Source of the DNA: Mesaphorura yosii
Taxonomy: Eukaryota; Arthropoda; Collembola; Poduromorpha; Tullbergiidae
Direction: 5' to 3'
Assembly (NCBI GenBank): GCA_009869945.1
Contig: WIXG01000007.1
Location: forward strand, 248,001 to 312,000
DNA: 64,000 nucleotides
Below are positions 40,701 to 52,216 of the stretch, one piece after another. Position numbers and translations under genes: made by a program. Below the pieces are notes generated by a model. That model did no database searches, was not told the DNA's origin, and was given only the letters and a program-made list of their open reading frames with translations. Positions within the stretch are counted from its first letter, which is position 1, and every line of letters begins with the position of its first letter.

Positions 40701-43700
40701 CTTCTTGTCTCCTCCTATTGTCACTCACCACAACCACATCAAATCTTCAATAACTCATTAAAATGAAATCTCAGCGCTCGCCCGTACGCTGGGGCTATGC
40801 ATGATCGTGCAAAAAATTTGCTTCAAGCTTTCATCTTTCCTCCTATGCGAATGAGGAAGGTTTGTGCTCAATCGTACTGCAAATGTAATGCTAACTCGTC
40901 AACGGGAACGTGATGGGAGCACGATGCTCGCAGTCTGCCTCACTTTTTGCAGTATTTGTTTATGATCTGTATCCACAATTACAATTTGTTGCACAGTCGA
41001 ACGAGTTTAATGGCTTGTAGGCATGGTCGCGTATTTTTGTGTTTTGGGAACCTACTCGCATGTAAAAATCCTGATGCAAGAATATAGAAGTTTGTGTACC
41101 TTCATTTTATTACCGCAATTTTCCGCACAAAGGACTGACACCATAACACGAGCGAAGCGTGTAAACTGTTAAATGCCATGAAAAATGTGGCGCGCGGTGT
41201 TTCATGACCTCAGCAATTGTATAAAAGTTATCAGGTTTTTTCGGGATTGCACCCAAGAGTTCATCCAAAGCAGAATTTTCAGGGAGGTACTTTTAATGGT
41301 GCCATTCGAAACGAAATGAAATTAAAGAGTATGCGCTCGGATTTTTCAAGTCCTGCAAAATCGCGATCAGATCCTAAAACATAAAACTCAGAAAATGATT
41401 TCATATATTATCTCGAATTTCTTCTGATTGCGTGCAACTTGACGCTGTAATTTTGTGGCCACGAAAGATCTATACATTTACAAGAAGTCTAGAAATAAGA
41501 AGCGAGCATAAATCTTAGGTGGAAACTCACGAATTTTATTTTTACGGCAGATAAGAAGCGCTTTAATGTATTTTTACGTAACTTCACGAATTTGCGATCG
41601 CAGTGCGCACTGTTCAGATAGCTTCGGATGCAGAGCAGAGCAGTCTGCAACTAATTACAGATACAGAATATTGCTTACATCGGATAATTCGTGCTCGTGC
41701 TCTCTTAAAAACTCGTAAATCTCTATCTCAGGCGCTATTATTAAAAAGTGTGTTCTGAGACTGAAATTACGATGTTGCGATCCACGGAACAGCATTTTAC
41801 AAGAGTTCTTTTCTGCTGCTTCTGAACGGATGAAATCTTGAATTTGTTGATAATAATCGTAGTCGTCGCCTCAAATTCAAGGAAGGAAACCTTCGAGAAC
41901 TGAATTAAATGGGTCAAGCGTGCAATTTGCAATTGCAGCCTTCTGCTTTCTGCCACATAGGAAGTACAAAAGGTACAAGAAGGCGCAAGTCACCCATCCA
42001 GCAGGATTTACAAGGCAGCAGACGCAAAAGCTCAGAAATGTAATCTTGAAGACAGGGACTCAAGAAACTTTGCAATCGCATGAATCACTGCATCACCTTC
42101 AATTCACATCTTTCACAATTCTTAAATCGCAAATCAGCAGTATCTCATTCATTATTATACAATTATTCTGATAAAGGAGGCTAATTCATGTATGAATAGC
42201 CTTTAAGAGTAAAAATATTCAAAAATAGATTACAATCAAAGTGGCAATAATAGAGTGCGCATTGTTGCGCAATATTCAAATGCAGAATGCAGACACTCAA
42301 TGCTGCAGCTGCAGTACAAACGGGACAAGAAAACTGTGCAAGCAAATCCGCATCTTAATAAAATCAAAGAAACGTTTATCCTGGGATTGTGCGAATGAAA
42401 AACCTGCGATTTACTGACTTTACTCTCCTTTTCTGCCGGTCACGTTTCTGACAACAATTACTTTATAGCTCTCGCTGAGAGACCACGCGCGACAGAGACA
42501 GAGGAAGGAAATAATAAAGATGATAAACATGAATAATTAAAAACCAATAAACATGCTTCATTTCTACACTTATCGCCACACAAGCAGCAGCACGCACACG
42601 CACCAAACGATCTCATGGCATAACTCTGGTTGGAAAAGGGTTGACATTGTATAAATTGCTGCAGCATGCAAATAAATCACAAGAATGCATCATAATAAGT
42701 AAAACCTAATTCACATCCAATAATTAACGTGTCCGTCGTCGTCCGAACTGGTTGCTTGCACGGTGAGAGCCTGTTGATTTATAAGCAGTGTAATTATGAT
42801 TAACAACAACACCTCCGTGTTGACTTAAATATTAAAAAAGCATTTAGATATTTTTGCACGCGAGCTGATTTAGTTATTCGTACGCGATACGTGCTTTCCT
42901 CTTGCCCTATATTGGAGTCGGCGCTGTTTTTCTTTGGAGCAGTCAGTAGTTGGACTGGCAAGTCTTGCTCTTGCTTTGTGAGAATCGACGACTGGTTTCC
43001 GTTTTATCACTTGTACGAATCTGCTTTGAGAAATTTTAATTCACCTGCAACTTTACAAGCCTGTTTCAGTTGGCATTCTTTAACCTTTACAGAAACCGTA
43101 CACAGGTTGCAGGTTTCTTAATTTGCTAAAAGCTAAAACACACAAATAGAAAATCTCAGGAGTCAAGAGTCGATTCCGGCTTGATGGGCAAGATTTCACA
43201 ATATTTACAAGCTGTAAATTGCATCGTGGTAATCGGAAAGCAGTAAAGTAAGTAAAAGGAGGCATAAAAATTGGACTGATAATGAGTTTATGAACGGTAG
43301 TGGCCGCCTAATGAAGCACTTACCAAAATACATGGGAACTTGTGTATCCCGAAGAGGAATTGATGTAAAAATTACGATAAATTGCTGACTGCGAACCTAT
43401 ACAAGTAATAGAAAGCTAAGTTCTGACTTGGTTCGTGACACGTTGCACTTGAAATTGGATATTTACAAGAATTGCTTTACTTTAAATGGGTTTTCAAAGT
43501 CAAGCTGATGATGTCCGGTCGTCGGCACGGTGCAGTGCAATATTTGGGTGAAGAACGGAAGACAGGTGAACCGTTTCAAAACTAGAACCTAACCATAATA
43601 CTCCGTGCCATTGTGCAGGGCAGCGTCAATAATAACATTCAGGATGACAGGACAGGATCTGGTTTTTGTACTGCATTATACTCCATACCACAGGTACAGA

Positions 43701-44330
43701 CTAAGAAAGTGGGTAAACCAACATGAGTAAAAGAATTTTTTACGATGGTGAAAACTTACTTTTTGTACACTCGAAATCATGCGCCCATATCTACTTCTAT
43801 TTCCGCTTCACTTTACTTTTCAGCTCCTGCTTTTGCCCTCTACTTTCAAAACTTGCTTGCCCTGCATTATTGAGAAATGGCCTGTGAACTGTCGAAATGT
43901 GTGCTACTCATCAACGGATGGACAAGGGAATGGAATTTTTATTGCCAGTATCATCATCTCCCATCGGTAATGATGACAATGAGGGTGACTTTGACTTTTT
44001 ACTCAATTGTCCATTACAACGCGAGTTGCGAGTGTCCGACTTGACTTTTTCTCGATTGGAACCCGGCCCCGGACGACGAGTTTTCGGAGGAACTAAATTA
44101 ACATTCTCTCACACCTGCGAAACCCAAATGCAAGTTGGCAGCCTCATATGTGTGAAATACATCCGTTCCAATTGTGCTTCCACATTTCCAAGCAACCACT
44201 TCCGCCGGACTGGTCGGACGACACTTATGACATGGCCATCTCATTTTTAATCTCACGTCAGAATGCAATTGACTTCCTTCGGCCCGCACACATTAGGGGT
44301 ATTCCTGAGGTCTCTGGCAGATGTGCTATC
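37705..44330. other. Upstream region of the SoxF gene and intergenic DNA
   Basis: This should hold the Sox promoter, and possibly 5' untranslated exons, on the minus strand above 37704. I see no decisive TATA or initiator element. A GAGAC triplet repeat lies at 38353-38367. Open frames at 39714-39956 and 40054-40248 (plus) look somewhat protein-like but have no gene context. The plus-strand frames at 43779-44453 change frame repeatedly and match nothing I know. Confidence 0.45.
38353..38367. repeat. GAGAC pentanucleotide tandem repeat
   Basis: Three perfect GAGAC units lie about 650 bp upstream of the Sox start codon. Confidence 0.85.
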
Positions 44331-44599
44331 TGGCACTTTCGCAGATTCGCAGAACAGCGGCACGGAAGGCACGGTATTTCGCGGTTCAAGGTTTTCTACA
44401 GATCTGCGATTTTTTTTAACGAAATAATCAGGTTACTAGTTAACGTATGTTAAGCAATTTTAATGATATCAATAGTAAAAAGTTAATAATCGGTACTTGA
44501 CCTAAACCTTCTTTTTGCTTAACTTGAGCTACAGTATAGCTTATTATTGAAATTACCGAATTTAATTTGGGATGCAGACGACATGCTGAAAGCACTATA

Positions 44600-44820
44600 G
44601 CCAACTGCTAAGATATTTCGCAGATTTACGCATGCCCCCGACTGTCGCAGTTTCGCGATTCACCCGCAGTTGCGCTATCCAATCAGAGCAGAGAAAATCA
44701 GCGAGGCACCGCCCACTTCACAGATGTGCGAAGCTGCGAGGCTCGCACTTCTGTGAGGCTACCTCAAGAATAGTCCTATTGTCGTGGAAAATGCATTGAT
44801 GGCAATAGTCAAATAAAGTC
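44600..44820. repeat. CpG-rich patch with repeated CGCAG motifs and a 13-bp hairpin
   Basis: Between about 44618 and 44680 the motif TCGCAG/CCGCAG followed by TT or ATT and CGC recurs three times; a related TCGCAGATTCGCAG lies at about 44340. A CCAAT pentamer (ATCCAATCAG) and a GC-box-like CACCGCCCAC follow. CACAGATGTGCGA at 44719-44731 pairs with TCGCACTTCTGTG at 44743-44755 (12 of 13 positions) across an 11-nt loop. A plus-strand AATAAA lies at 44812-44817. It could be a short promoter, a small structured RNA or a decayed mobile element; the sequence does not decide. Confidence 0.35.
44812..44817 (+). terminator. Plus-strand AATAAA without an assigned gene
   Basis: CAATAGTCAAATAAAGTC fits a polyadenylation hexamer on the plus strand, but no recognisable plus-strand coding region precedes it. 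It may belong to an unrecognised transcript or to the repeat patch in which it lies. Confidence 0.2.
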
Positions 44821-44864
44821 TTTCAACTCTAGACTAATGTTTAGATAAGCAAAGAACAAATCAT

Positions 44865-44870
44865 TTTATT
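44865..44870 (-). terminator. Possible polyadenylation signal of the LIM gene
   Basis: AATAAA on the minus strand lies about 230 nt downstream of the LIM stop codon. Confidence 0.3.
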
Positions 44871-45099
44871 AACTGCTAAAAAGTGTGCAACTATCCACGA
44901 TCCGATTGAAGATTAATTATTGGTATGAGATATAAGACTACGGGTGGAGCACAAAAATAAGAAGCAATGGACTCACGCGTTTCAATTTAGTTATGCTGCC
45001 AAGAATTAATACTTACATTGTAGGTGCCACGCAATGCTTGAAGTAGAATAAGGTCACGTGTATAAAACCGACTACAATAGTCACAAAACGCTGACAGAC

Positions 45100-45481
45100 T
45101 TAACAATCAGAATCAGGATCAAAGTTGGGACACCAGCAAGTTCGTTTAACGTACTTCGGGCAACAATTACAAGTTTTCGTAGCGGCTACTTTCGCTCGGG
45201 AGGTACCATATCCAATGACAAAGTTTCGTCGGTAGCAAGGGCCACAGTATATGTCATCAAGCTCTCGATGTTCTTCCACACGAGCCGGGTCCAAAGTCTT
45301 GTCACAAAGCGCTGATGAATGACAAGAACGAAAGATTAAATAGTAAAAATTTTGGTTAAGACAATTTGCCATTAAATCTCATACCACATGTAAAACAAGC
45401 TTTGTGCCAGCTGTAGTCCAGCGCCCGACACTCTTCTGCGTAGTAAACCCGCTCCTTGCACCGATGACAATAACGAGACAT
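45100..45481 (-). CDS. Small single-LIM-domain protein (CRP/CRIP/muscle-LIM-like), two exons
   Basis: Exons 45481-45385 and 45311-45100 join at phase 1 across a 73-bp GT-AG intron to give 102 residues. The LIM zinc ligands are all present: C5, C8, H26, C29, C32, C35, C55 and C58, with spacing C-x2-C-x17-H-x2-C-x2-C-x2-C-x19-C-x2-C. The YYAEE stretch, WHKACF and the following IGYG resemble CRP, CRIP and muscle LIM proteins. Those are small adaptors of actin, muscle Z-disc or nucleus that bind proteins rather than catalyse. The tail from residue 80 adds six cysteines in 23 residues, which is unusual for the family. A possible donor (AAA|GTAGCC) before this tail means it could be read-through into an intron, with the true last exon elsewhere. 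The start is the first ATG, four residues before the first zinc cysteine. The ortholog is uncertain, so no symbol is given. Confidence 0.7.
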
Positions 45482-48400
45482 GCTAATTCTGTCAGTGCTT
45501 GGTCACAAGTTAGTCTTCGATCGAAATTGCTGTTACAAGGTTCGCTAACCTCGCATTCTACAGAAATTTAAATTGAACAGAAATTACTGCAATGATACTC
45601 GCAAAGTGAATGCCCATGTAAATTGTAAATTAAGGACTTACCGATTACAGAACTGATGATACTCAGCAGGCCAGGCACCAGGGTATGGTTTTTAATGATT
45701 CTTGAGTCTAGATAGTTTCCAGTTTCAATTAGATTATTTTCACGTTGGTAGACCCAAGGCCACACAAATTCACAAGTAGTAGCGATTTAACGGAAGTAGG
45801 CTAATTATAAAATTGTTACCACACAGAAAGGAACAACCAGAATCGGTTAAATTCCTAATTGCGCATTCAAACTAAAATGTATGCAGTTCAACGCAATCTC
45901 CGTGCTGTGGCGGGTTCCATTTTTGAATGGTAAAGTGCTATGCTTGGTAACATATTCTGTCAGACTGTCAGCCGTTTACTTTTCCCATAAACTCGAATTC
46001 TACAACGAATGCCGAACAAAGTTCTGAAGTCTCATCAACAGTTCTCTGGGAACAATTCTTGGAATCAATGCTCAATTTCTGGAAACAATTCTCGTCAACA
46101 ATTCTGGGAAACAATTCAATGGGAACAATTTTTGGAAACCATTCTCTGTGAACAATTCTCTGGAAACAATTCGGAGCAATTTTTGGAAACTTTTCTCTCG
46201 GAACAAAGGTGTCTTGACACAATTTCCTTAGAACAATGCCGCCATTGACTACAATCGATTTTGACAAAGAAACTACGATTAGCGGACAAGCAAATATCTG
46301 CACGACGGGGACGATTAAGACATAAAAAGGGAACAGAGTAGCACCATAAGATTCCTTACGCAATTCATTGGGCCATCAGCGATCAAAAAGATCTTTTACA
46401 TTTCCATAAGCCCTTCTGAAAGTCCAAGACGAGATTCATTGAACATTGACCATGACGCGAAACAGCGACGTCGACACGCTCTCGTGTTCGCGTACCGCGT
46501 TTCCATTACACGTTTTATGCCACGCACGCTTGTAAACTTGTAATACGGACTTGAAATGGTTATTTAAAAACATGTACTTTTTGTCAAAGTCGTTCATTCT
46601 GACTCCTTTCCTCTCACACCTTTTTAGAGTGACCGTGTTGATTTTCTTATTCCTTTTGGGTGAATTTATGGCCATTCACATTACATCAGAGAACACTGCT
46701 TTTATTTTTTGGGTCGGGCCGGTCCACCCGAGAAGGCAAACTTCTGCCTTTTGGGTTCGGGGAGAGTGTTGAGATGAAATAGCAGATGACATAATAATGG
46801 AAGAGTCTCAGGCTCGGGTCAGGTGTATGTGTAATTCATGATTTTGTCACCTGAGACGAAAATAGCCTTAACATGTCCTGCAGGACATAATTTACGAGTT
46901 ACGACACACACAAACATTGCACCCTTGACTTGTACTGCGACGAAAAAGCATTGAAGCATGATTATTCATTACAGCCCAACATTATGCACGAATGTGAACA
47001 ATATAAACAAAAACACCGCATCGCATCGTCTTGTCTAACTCTTTAATTAAGGAATAAGTGTTGACCTAAGAATGTCGATTTAATATCCGCGTCCATGATT
47101 AATGATTAGGGGATGTTGCGACGTCGAATTAAGAATGTGGCAACTGACTTGCGATTGGAGATGGTGATTTACGAAAAAGGAAACTCAGTTGACGGAAAAG
47201 GTCGACCAAGCACAAAGTCCGTACGCAATTGATTAGTCATAATTGTGCAAATATTCCGCAGTCGTTGAGGCAACCTATTCTGCGAGCGTACGCTGCATAA
47301 TTTTGCAGCGTGCTCTTGCTCTTATTCTTGTGAATGAAAATGAAATATTAAATATGAAATGTAGATTCTCAGTCTGATAAGGTGACTTAACAGAATACCG
47401 AATGCATCTGACTTGGCCGAGGCAGAGGAAGCAGGCACTAAGAGCGCGAACAATACTGCATGCTTTTGGTCTTATGTTCAAAGACTGATTCGACTGATTA
47501 CTCGAAGCCTAGCGTCAGCGTGTGCTTGTTCCTGGCCGAGAAATATTTCTATTGTTCCCAGTGCTCAGTGCTGGCTGCCCAGTTTTGTTACGTTTTTAAA
47601 ATTGTGCAGAGACACGACCTTCAAATATCACACATTTCTGCCAGCCATGGTCAGATGCCGAAATGTCCGATCGATTTATTTCATAGCGAGCCTTTGTTCC
47701 ATGCTGACCTCTGCAAACTGTGCCAAAATTGCGGCTGCTGCTGCTGATCTTGACTTCTCTGCCGGGTTCCGATTGTATTGTGTGTCTGTGCCGCACAGCA
47801 AAGCGAGTTTCAAATCTTGCCCATCATCACCACTAAACATTAATTAATAATCAATATTGAATATGTGCTGTGACAGTGGCAGTGATTGGAGGAAGGTTGT
47901 GCTTTGGTTTACGGTCACCGTTTCAAGGTCTCCGCTGTCATTAATTGATTCACCTTTGAAATAAAGTTTGAAACATACGAATTGTGAACTAATTAAACCA
48001 AAAGCAAGCGTCGAAATATTCCTAATTAGCTGCGTTTGGTTCAAGTTGAATGAAAGCTAAGGTCAATTCATGCGCAAGAGTACGACAACTCTCGCTCGTC
48101 GCTCAACTCTCTTTATGCGGTGATTTAATTCAAGTATTGTACAACAATCGACTGACCATGTCCTAAAGGCAAAGAAGAAGTGCGCTTGATTCTTGGACTG
48201 GGCTGTTGTTACTGGTTCATTACATTTTTATTTCATTGTTACTCGTCATTATTGCCATTGTAGAAAAGAAAACGAAACTCATGGCATGGCACGGCACGGC
48301 GTGGTTATGGGCTCATGATAACTCTCACCTCAGTCAGTGGTAGGTCGATTGAGATTCCTTCCAGTCATCCTTCTTCATCTTTCAAATCATCTCTGACTCG

Positions 48401-51400
48401 ACGCTGCGCCTGACTTTGACATAACATACCAGCAAGCAGGCAATTGCAGAAGGTTGAGTCGTTCAACGCAGCGTCGTGTGTTGTGTCATTGGTGATCAAG
48501 CGTTGGTCCTCTTCTCTAAGCTTGATTATTTATGCATGGACAGAAATGCGATGCATTCGTTCTGATTGACCGTTCGCCATCAACATTACTTTTGGTTTGC
48601 AAGGCCTAAAATCGTAGGTCTGTTCGTCCTGATGCAAGCTCCAGGTTCCAATTAACCTGATTTTTTCTAATTACGAAGAATGTACTGCTGGTTAGAAGGC
48701 AAGCGCAATGCAATAAAACTTTACTCCAGCTTAGTGAGTAAGCTCCTTTCATACGCGCGTGCGACGGTGCAATGTGAAGTTCAACAATGCACTACGTTTA
48801 CAACACGATCGGTACTTCGTGTCATGTAATTCAAGACAAGATGTTCTCAAGTGGCACCTGGACGAACGTTGAGAGCCGAGAAGTGGTCGTGAAATGTTTG
48901 CCTTTCTTCCTCAAGTACCCTTCGTTATTAAGGAGGACAACTGCACTTTCGCTCTGGTCTCGGACTCGGACGCAGATGCAGCCGCAATCGATGTTGAACT
49001 GTTTGAAAAGGAATTATGCTTTTTAGTCTGCTCTTCGCATCAGCCAAGATCATTTCCAGCTCTAACGGTCAGTACATCCGCATTTGTTCCTCAAGCGAGA
49101 AAGCTGGTGCTAATATAAAATGTGTTCAAGTCAAGCCTTTCTTATTTCTTCCGTGTCGTGGTCTCACCTGACGATATGAAGCCTTCTCAACACATTTGTA
49201 TTTTGAGTCCTGGAATTCGGCCTGGTTCCACATATCAACCAAACTATTATCCAGTGAAATAGTAAAACGATGAGGAAGATCGCGTTCTGGCCGGACCATG
49301 CAGTACACATTTTCTCTCTTGTTCATTTATCTCCTGGCCCGAATGCGCTGAGACGTCTTTGAGTTGACAGATTGTCATTGCTCATCGCATTTCTCCATGA
49401 TGAAGTGTGTCCACGGGACATAAAATGAAAGATTACTCTTTCTATCTCTACATTTGGCTGGGCTTAATCTCAAACTCTATGTTTTTTTTCGAATGTGAAT
49501 TTTTAGAGTCAAAATATCAAGCTATAATTAACTACTGCAACAATTCAGGATGAATCTTGCTTCAGTAGAACAAATGATTGCATACTTAGTGAAATTAACA
49601 ACACAATGTCAAGAGGAGTGGATTATGTTCAGTCATATTAATGATTATGTTAATTAGAGGTAGGAGGAGGCGGAGTTTGCGAACTCGTGTAGTTAATTAT
49701 TCAAGAATCGACATCTGTAATGCTGCCGAGTTGAATTTTACGCACGTAGCACGTAGTGAATTCTTCGCCGGCTCGCTCTCAGACAATAAAATTCATGGCA
49801 CGACGGAGGCTCGCATTCCTTTGCGGTTTCCTCATCCATTAATAATATTTGTATCATTTCAAATGATTCGAGATTTTATGATCAGATAAATGGAGTATGT
49901 AAATACCAGCACACTATTAATATTGCGAGAAGACAAGCAGACAGGCAGGCGGGCACGGACTACGAAATATTTTCGAAGCGAAGCCAGTGTATGTAGAAAG
50001 TGGGAATGAAAAAGGCAGATTTTCGTAGATCACGACAATCAGAAGAAAAAAGAAGTGAGTTTGTTTGAAGAGTGCACACACGACGTGTACATAAAACGAA
50101 AAGAAAATAAGTGATCCTGTCGCGGTCTCCGTGACTTTAGATAACAGATAATGTCGGAGTTCCACGTGTGGGCGGAAAATCCACAAGGCTTTAAGCTTCT
50201 GTCATGATTCCGGTAACGCACAACATGCATTACAAACTGAGAAGGCTTTCAGAACGAACTAAAAAGTAAATCACTCGATGTCATCGTCAAACGAAAAAGA
50301 TTCAAACGGCATAATGCAAACTGAAACTCTTCCTCGGCCTGGATCAAAATCTTTTCCGTGTTCTTGAACTCTTTTTTTCTAGACCTCAAGAATCCGGACT
50401 CTCAAATCAGCCTTCGTCCAACATAAACCTTTGACCATTGGACGTGCATTTATTAATGAACCCCACTGGCGCTTTTATGAGCATGAAAGATAAAATCAGC
50501 CGATCATCGGTTCGAACGCTGCTGTGATGATGATCAAAGAGAAAGAACGTGGTAATGAAACTAATTCATTAATTCATTGATTCTTGCACCGCACTGGCGT
50601 GCTTTTCGGCCTGCTTTATTAAATAATGAGGATTAGATTGATGTTACATGCACAAAGTGGGTATTGCCTGTGAGAAGAACAAAAGGTAATAACAATCACG
50701 GTATGATTTATATGATAATCCCTTCAAAGGACTCTGCACTTCCAGACTGTCCGCACGCAGAAGCAACTGCAACAGCGGTTTCATTGTATGGCTGTCTTAT
50801 GATAGCGACACTTGTTCATTATCGGTTCTCTTTTGTCAGTCTCAGCTGTACGGACCGCTGCGCACTTTTTTACTTCGATGTTCCATATTTTGTTTAAGGC
50901 GGGTCCAAATCTATTGAATGAAGGATTGGTGATTGGGTAAATGCTCCTTCTCCAGGTTTGATTGAGAGCATTTTTGAGAGGTTCTTGGCATCTTCACTTT
51001 CTTCAAGAATTTGTATTATTCCTTTCTTTTTTTTTTCTTTTAATATTATAATCACGACAAAATGCAAATAGTAATAGGATTGCTGAACCCTAGAAATAGT
51101 CAGTAAGGAGTAAAAGTACAAATTAATTCATGGTATTACATGGACATGAAGTACGTGGTCAGGGTATTAAGTTCGTTTTCAGTCATTGACAAATAACTTC
51201 TTGAGGTACGAGCACGAGGAGTTGATGTTGTGGTGCAGTTGTAATGATTCATCAGTCTCGCGACACGCACGCATCTGCGACGGGACGGCCGTTGATACGG
51301 TTTGGTACTGCGGCGCTGGTGTAGTGTATATTTGAGAAATTGGTTACTAAAATTTTGCTAGGCAAGCCTTGTCAAAGAAATTCAACTGCTAGTGCCGTCT
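45482..51400. other. Intergenic region between the LIM gene and the CANT1 area
   Basis: This should include the LIM promoter on the minus strand just above 45481. Otherwise I see only short open frames without family features, the 46.0-46.25 kb repeat, and CATGG/CACGG pentanucleotide units near 48280-48304. The 144-codon plus frame at 47413-47847 starts only at a TTG codon and shows no domain. Confidence 0.45.
46009..46248. repeat. Degenerate minisatellite-like tandem repeat, unit about 12-18 bp
   Basis: Copies of GGAACAATTCT / GGAAACAATTCTC recur with irregular spacing through the interval, about a dozen times. The unit length varies, so the array is old or grew by uneven slippage. It stays open in frame on both strands (plus 46009-46248; minus 45968-46363), which follows from the repeat lacking stops and is not evidence of a gene. 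Confidence 0.7.
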
Positions 51401-51428
51401 GTCGATTCCTCAGATAAGCCCTAAAATT

Positions 51429-52110
51429 TTGCGAGAACTCGCGTTTCATTCATGCTTGAACTGCATGCGGTTCCATTTCTGGAGTGGCGACGTCATTTTG
51501 ATGGTGGAAGCAATTGTTGTATGTCGTTCCTCTTGTACTTTGACTTCGCAGTTTAGGCAGTACTTTCATGACGAAGAGCCTAAAGTGTTCGGCCTCGGCT
51601 CTCTGCTAATGGTGAATGGAGAGACCTTGTTCACGTAACACGTACTTGTTTGCCGTGAGTAGCTGCGGCATCCATCTGTGCTGAAGTAAATACAATTTTT
51701 GCAGGCATTTGTGCAAAGTGTTGAATCAGCAGTTCAGTTTCTCGTTCCGATTTATTTAACCCAAATCAGAATCAGTTAAGTGAGGGAAATGATATAAAAG
51801 GGGTTTAGCTAACTCTCTATTTCCATCTACACAAAATTATGTTTAAGTTTAGATTCCTGACCTCAAATCCACAGGAATTTACGTACGTCAATTCATTTTA
51901 ATACATTACATTACGTGTTACCCTGAGTGAAAGGATTAATGTTGGGCAAATATTTAATCGGAGATTCTAATAACTACGTGTGCTTGTGGTACAAAGGATG
52001 CCGTGACACCAGTTGACCTTAGTGCTCTGGGGAAGTTTGATACGAAAAGTCTAATCAGTCTGGTGGAGGAGGCCGAAGAAGTCATAGTCGACAACTATTC
52101 TACAGTAACA
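51429..52110 (+). other. Possible small unrecognised gene or 5' exons just upstream of CANT1
   Basis: Two protein-like open segments lie in tandem. The first (about 51429-51637) contains RFHFWSGDVILMVEAIV and FRQYFHDEEPKVFGLG, and ends before a GTAACA donor. The second (about 51990-52110) follows a CTAAT branch-like site and a CAAAG acceptor, and reads DAVTPVDLSALGKFD...EEAEEVIVDNYSTVTKG before a stop. I recognise no family. The second segment does not splice in frame to CANT1: its only nearby acceptors would leave an intron of about 40 nt or hit stops. They may be one short gene, untranslated exons, or chance. Confidence 0.22.
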
Positions 52111-52216
52111 AAAGGTTGACGACAAGATTTAGCTAATTTGGCTTCGCCGTTTTAGGAGCTTGCATTTGCGTTCTAAATCGTTACCATTACTCTTTATCTT
52201 CAGAGATGACATATTC

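Noticed and set aside
45968-46363. 131-codon minus ORF with repeated FPKIV/CFQ-like units
   Set aside because: It is explained by the stop-free tandem repeat at 46009-46248.
47413-47847. 144-codon plus ORF
   Set aside because: It begins only at a TTG codon, has irregular composition and no recognisable domain.
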